Assembly: GCA_012515695.1 (NCBI GenBank)
Contig: JAAYXX010000212.1
Span: 1 to 21,108 of the forward strand
Source: Chloroflexota bacterium
GTDB taxonomy: Bacteria; Chloroflexota; Anaerolineae; UBA1429
Direction of reading: 5' to 3'
DNA: 21,108 nucleotides
The notes under the pieces were generated by a model, which was not told where the DNA came from, made no database searches, and saw nothing but the letters and a program-made list of their open reading frames with translations. Each line of letters begins with the position of its first letter. Position 1 is the first letter of the stretch. The position numbers were made by a program, and so were the translations under genes. This document shows positions 20,661 through 21,108 of this stretch, one piece after another.

Positions 20661-21108
20661 CTATGCCTGGGGCACAGGCTGTCCCGCTGCTCGACGCACG
20701 GCCCGGATCAGCATAGCGGGGTCGCCGCCCTTGGACACGTAATCCATCGCCCCCGCCTGGCGCATATGCTCGGCCATCTCCTCCCCTTTGTACATGGACA
20801 GGCCAATCACTTTTACGTCGGGCTGCTCGGCCAGAATGCGGCGCGTCGCCTCCACACCGTCCATCGTCGGCATGCTCACGTCCATGAGCACCACGTCCGG
20901 GTGCACCATCTGGGTCAGCGCCAGCGCCTCGCGCCCGTCGTCTGCCTCGCCCACCAGTTCAATGCCCGGCTCGTCCTGTAGCAGCCGGGCTAGCCCTTGC
21001 CGCACAATCACATGGTCGTCGGCCAGCAACACCCGAATCGGTCGCTCGCCGGTGGGCGCCGCCTCTCGTTGTGCCGCTCGCGCCTCTGCTTCGCTAACGC
21101 GAGTCAGC
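20661..21108 (-). CDS. Response-regulator receiver domain, 5' partial
   Basis: The reading frame is open through the window edge, so the start is outside. The visible part has a charged linker (TRVSEAEARAAQRE) followed by one CheY-like receiver domain: IRVLLADDHVIVRQGL (acidic pair), VVLMDVSMPTMDG (phospho-acceptor Asp), VIGLSMYKGEE (the Thr/Ser position is Ser) and GAMDYVSKGG (conserved Lys). The sequence is of the NarL/LuxR-regulator type, but the protein ends ~20 residues after the Lys with no HTH output domain. It may be the C-terminal receiver of a hybrid histidine kinase or a receiver-only protein with a long N-terminal extension. It lies 237 bp upstream of the PqqD-led cluster on the same strand; a functional link is not shown. 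Confidence 0.88.
   Translation of the reverse strand, partial: LTRVSEAEARAAQREAAPTGERPIRVLLADDHVIVRQGLARLLQDEPGIELVGEADDGREALALTQMVHPDVVLMDVSMPTMDGVEATRRILAEQPDVKVIGLSMYKGEEMAEHMRQAGAMDYVSKGGDPAMLIRAVRRAAGQPVPQA

Overview
The window looks like part of a GC-rich bacterial chromosome, most likely a member of the Chloroflexota (Anaerolineae-like). This is inferred from a bacterial uppS-cdsA pair beside an archaeal-style Mre11-Rad50-NurA-HerA repair operon, a PqqD/HprK-like peptide cluster, and hairpin-rich dispersed repeats. No rRNA or tRNA gene was seen, so the taxonomy remains inference.

Left part (1-13219, all on +): the 3' portion of uppS (undecaprenyl diphosphate synthase) and cdsA (CDP-diglyceride synthase) provide cell-envelope lipid functions. 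Next come a polytopic membrane sensor with a GAF domain and a C-terminal helix-turn-helix-like segment, a two-domain glutaredoxin-like protein whose second domain has lost its cysteines, and an indolepyruvate:ferredoxin oxidoreductase alpha-like ThDP enzyme without its usual ferredoxin tail or beta partner. Tightly packed after these is a five-gene double-strand-break resection operon: Mre11/SbcD-type nuclease, Rad50/SbcC-type ATPase with a zinc hook, NurA nuclease, a small beta-rich protein resembling a HAS-barrel, and the HerA translocase.

Middle (13220-16842): a roughly 270-bp MITE-like element with imperfect terminal inverted repeats and TA flanks (13289-13559), a GHMP-family sugar kinase, a hairpin-rich spacer with a probable terminator, an aldo/keto reductase (-), a stand-alone GyrI-like ligand-binding protein (+), and a second, truncated copy of the element (16618-16842). 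The two element copies differ by compensatory changes in a hairpin stem.

Right part (16843-20423, all on -): a compact cluster with the parts of a RiPP (ribosomally made, modified peptide) system. In transcription order these are a PqqD-like recognition protein, a family 2 glycosyltransferase, a 39-residue candidate precursor peptide with its own strong Shine-Dalgarno, a 16-bp perfect hairpin, an HPr-kinase-like protein, and an S26 peptidase of the Ser-His (SipW/eukaryotic) type. No lasso cyclase, transglutaminase-like protease, radical SAM enzyme or exporter is present in the window. The core ends in a Pro/Ser tail without Cys, Asp or Glu, so phosphorylation or glycosylation of Ser is the most natural hypothesis. 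This cluster is the best candidate here for an undescribed system. The window ends inside a response-regulator receiver domain (-) that is cut by the edge.
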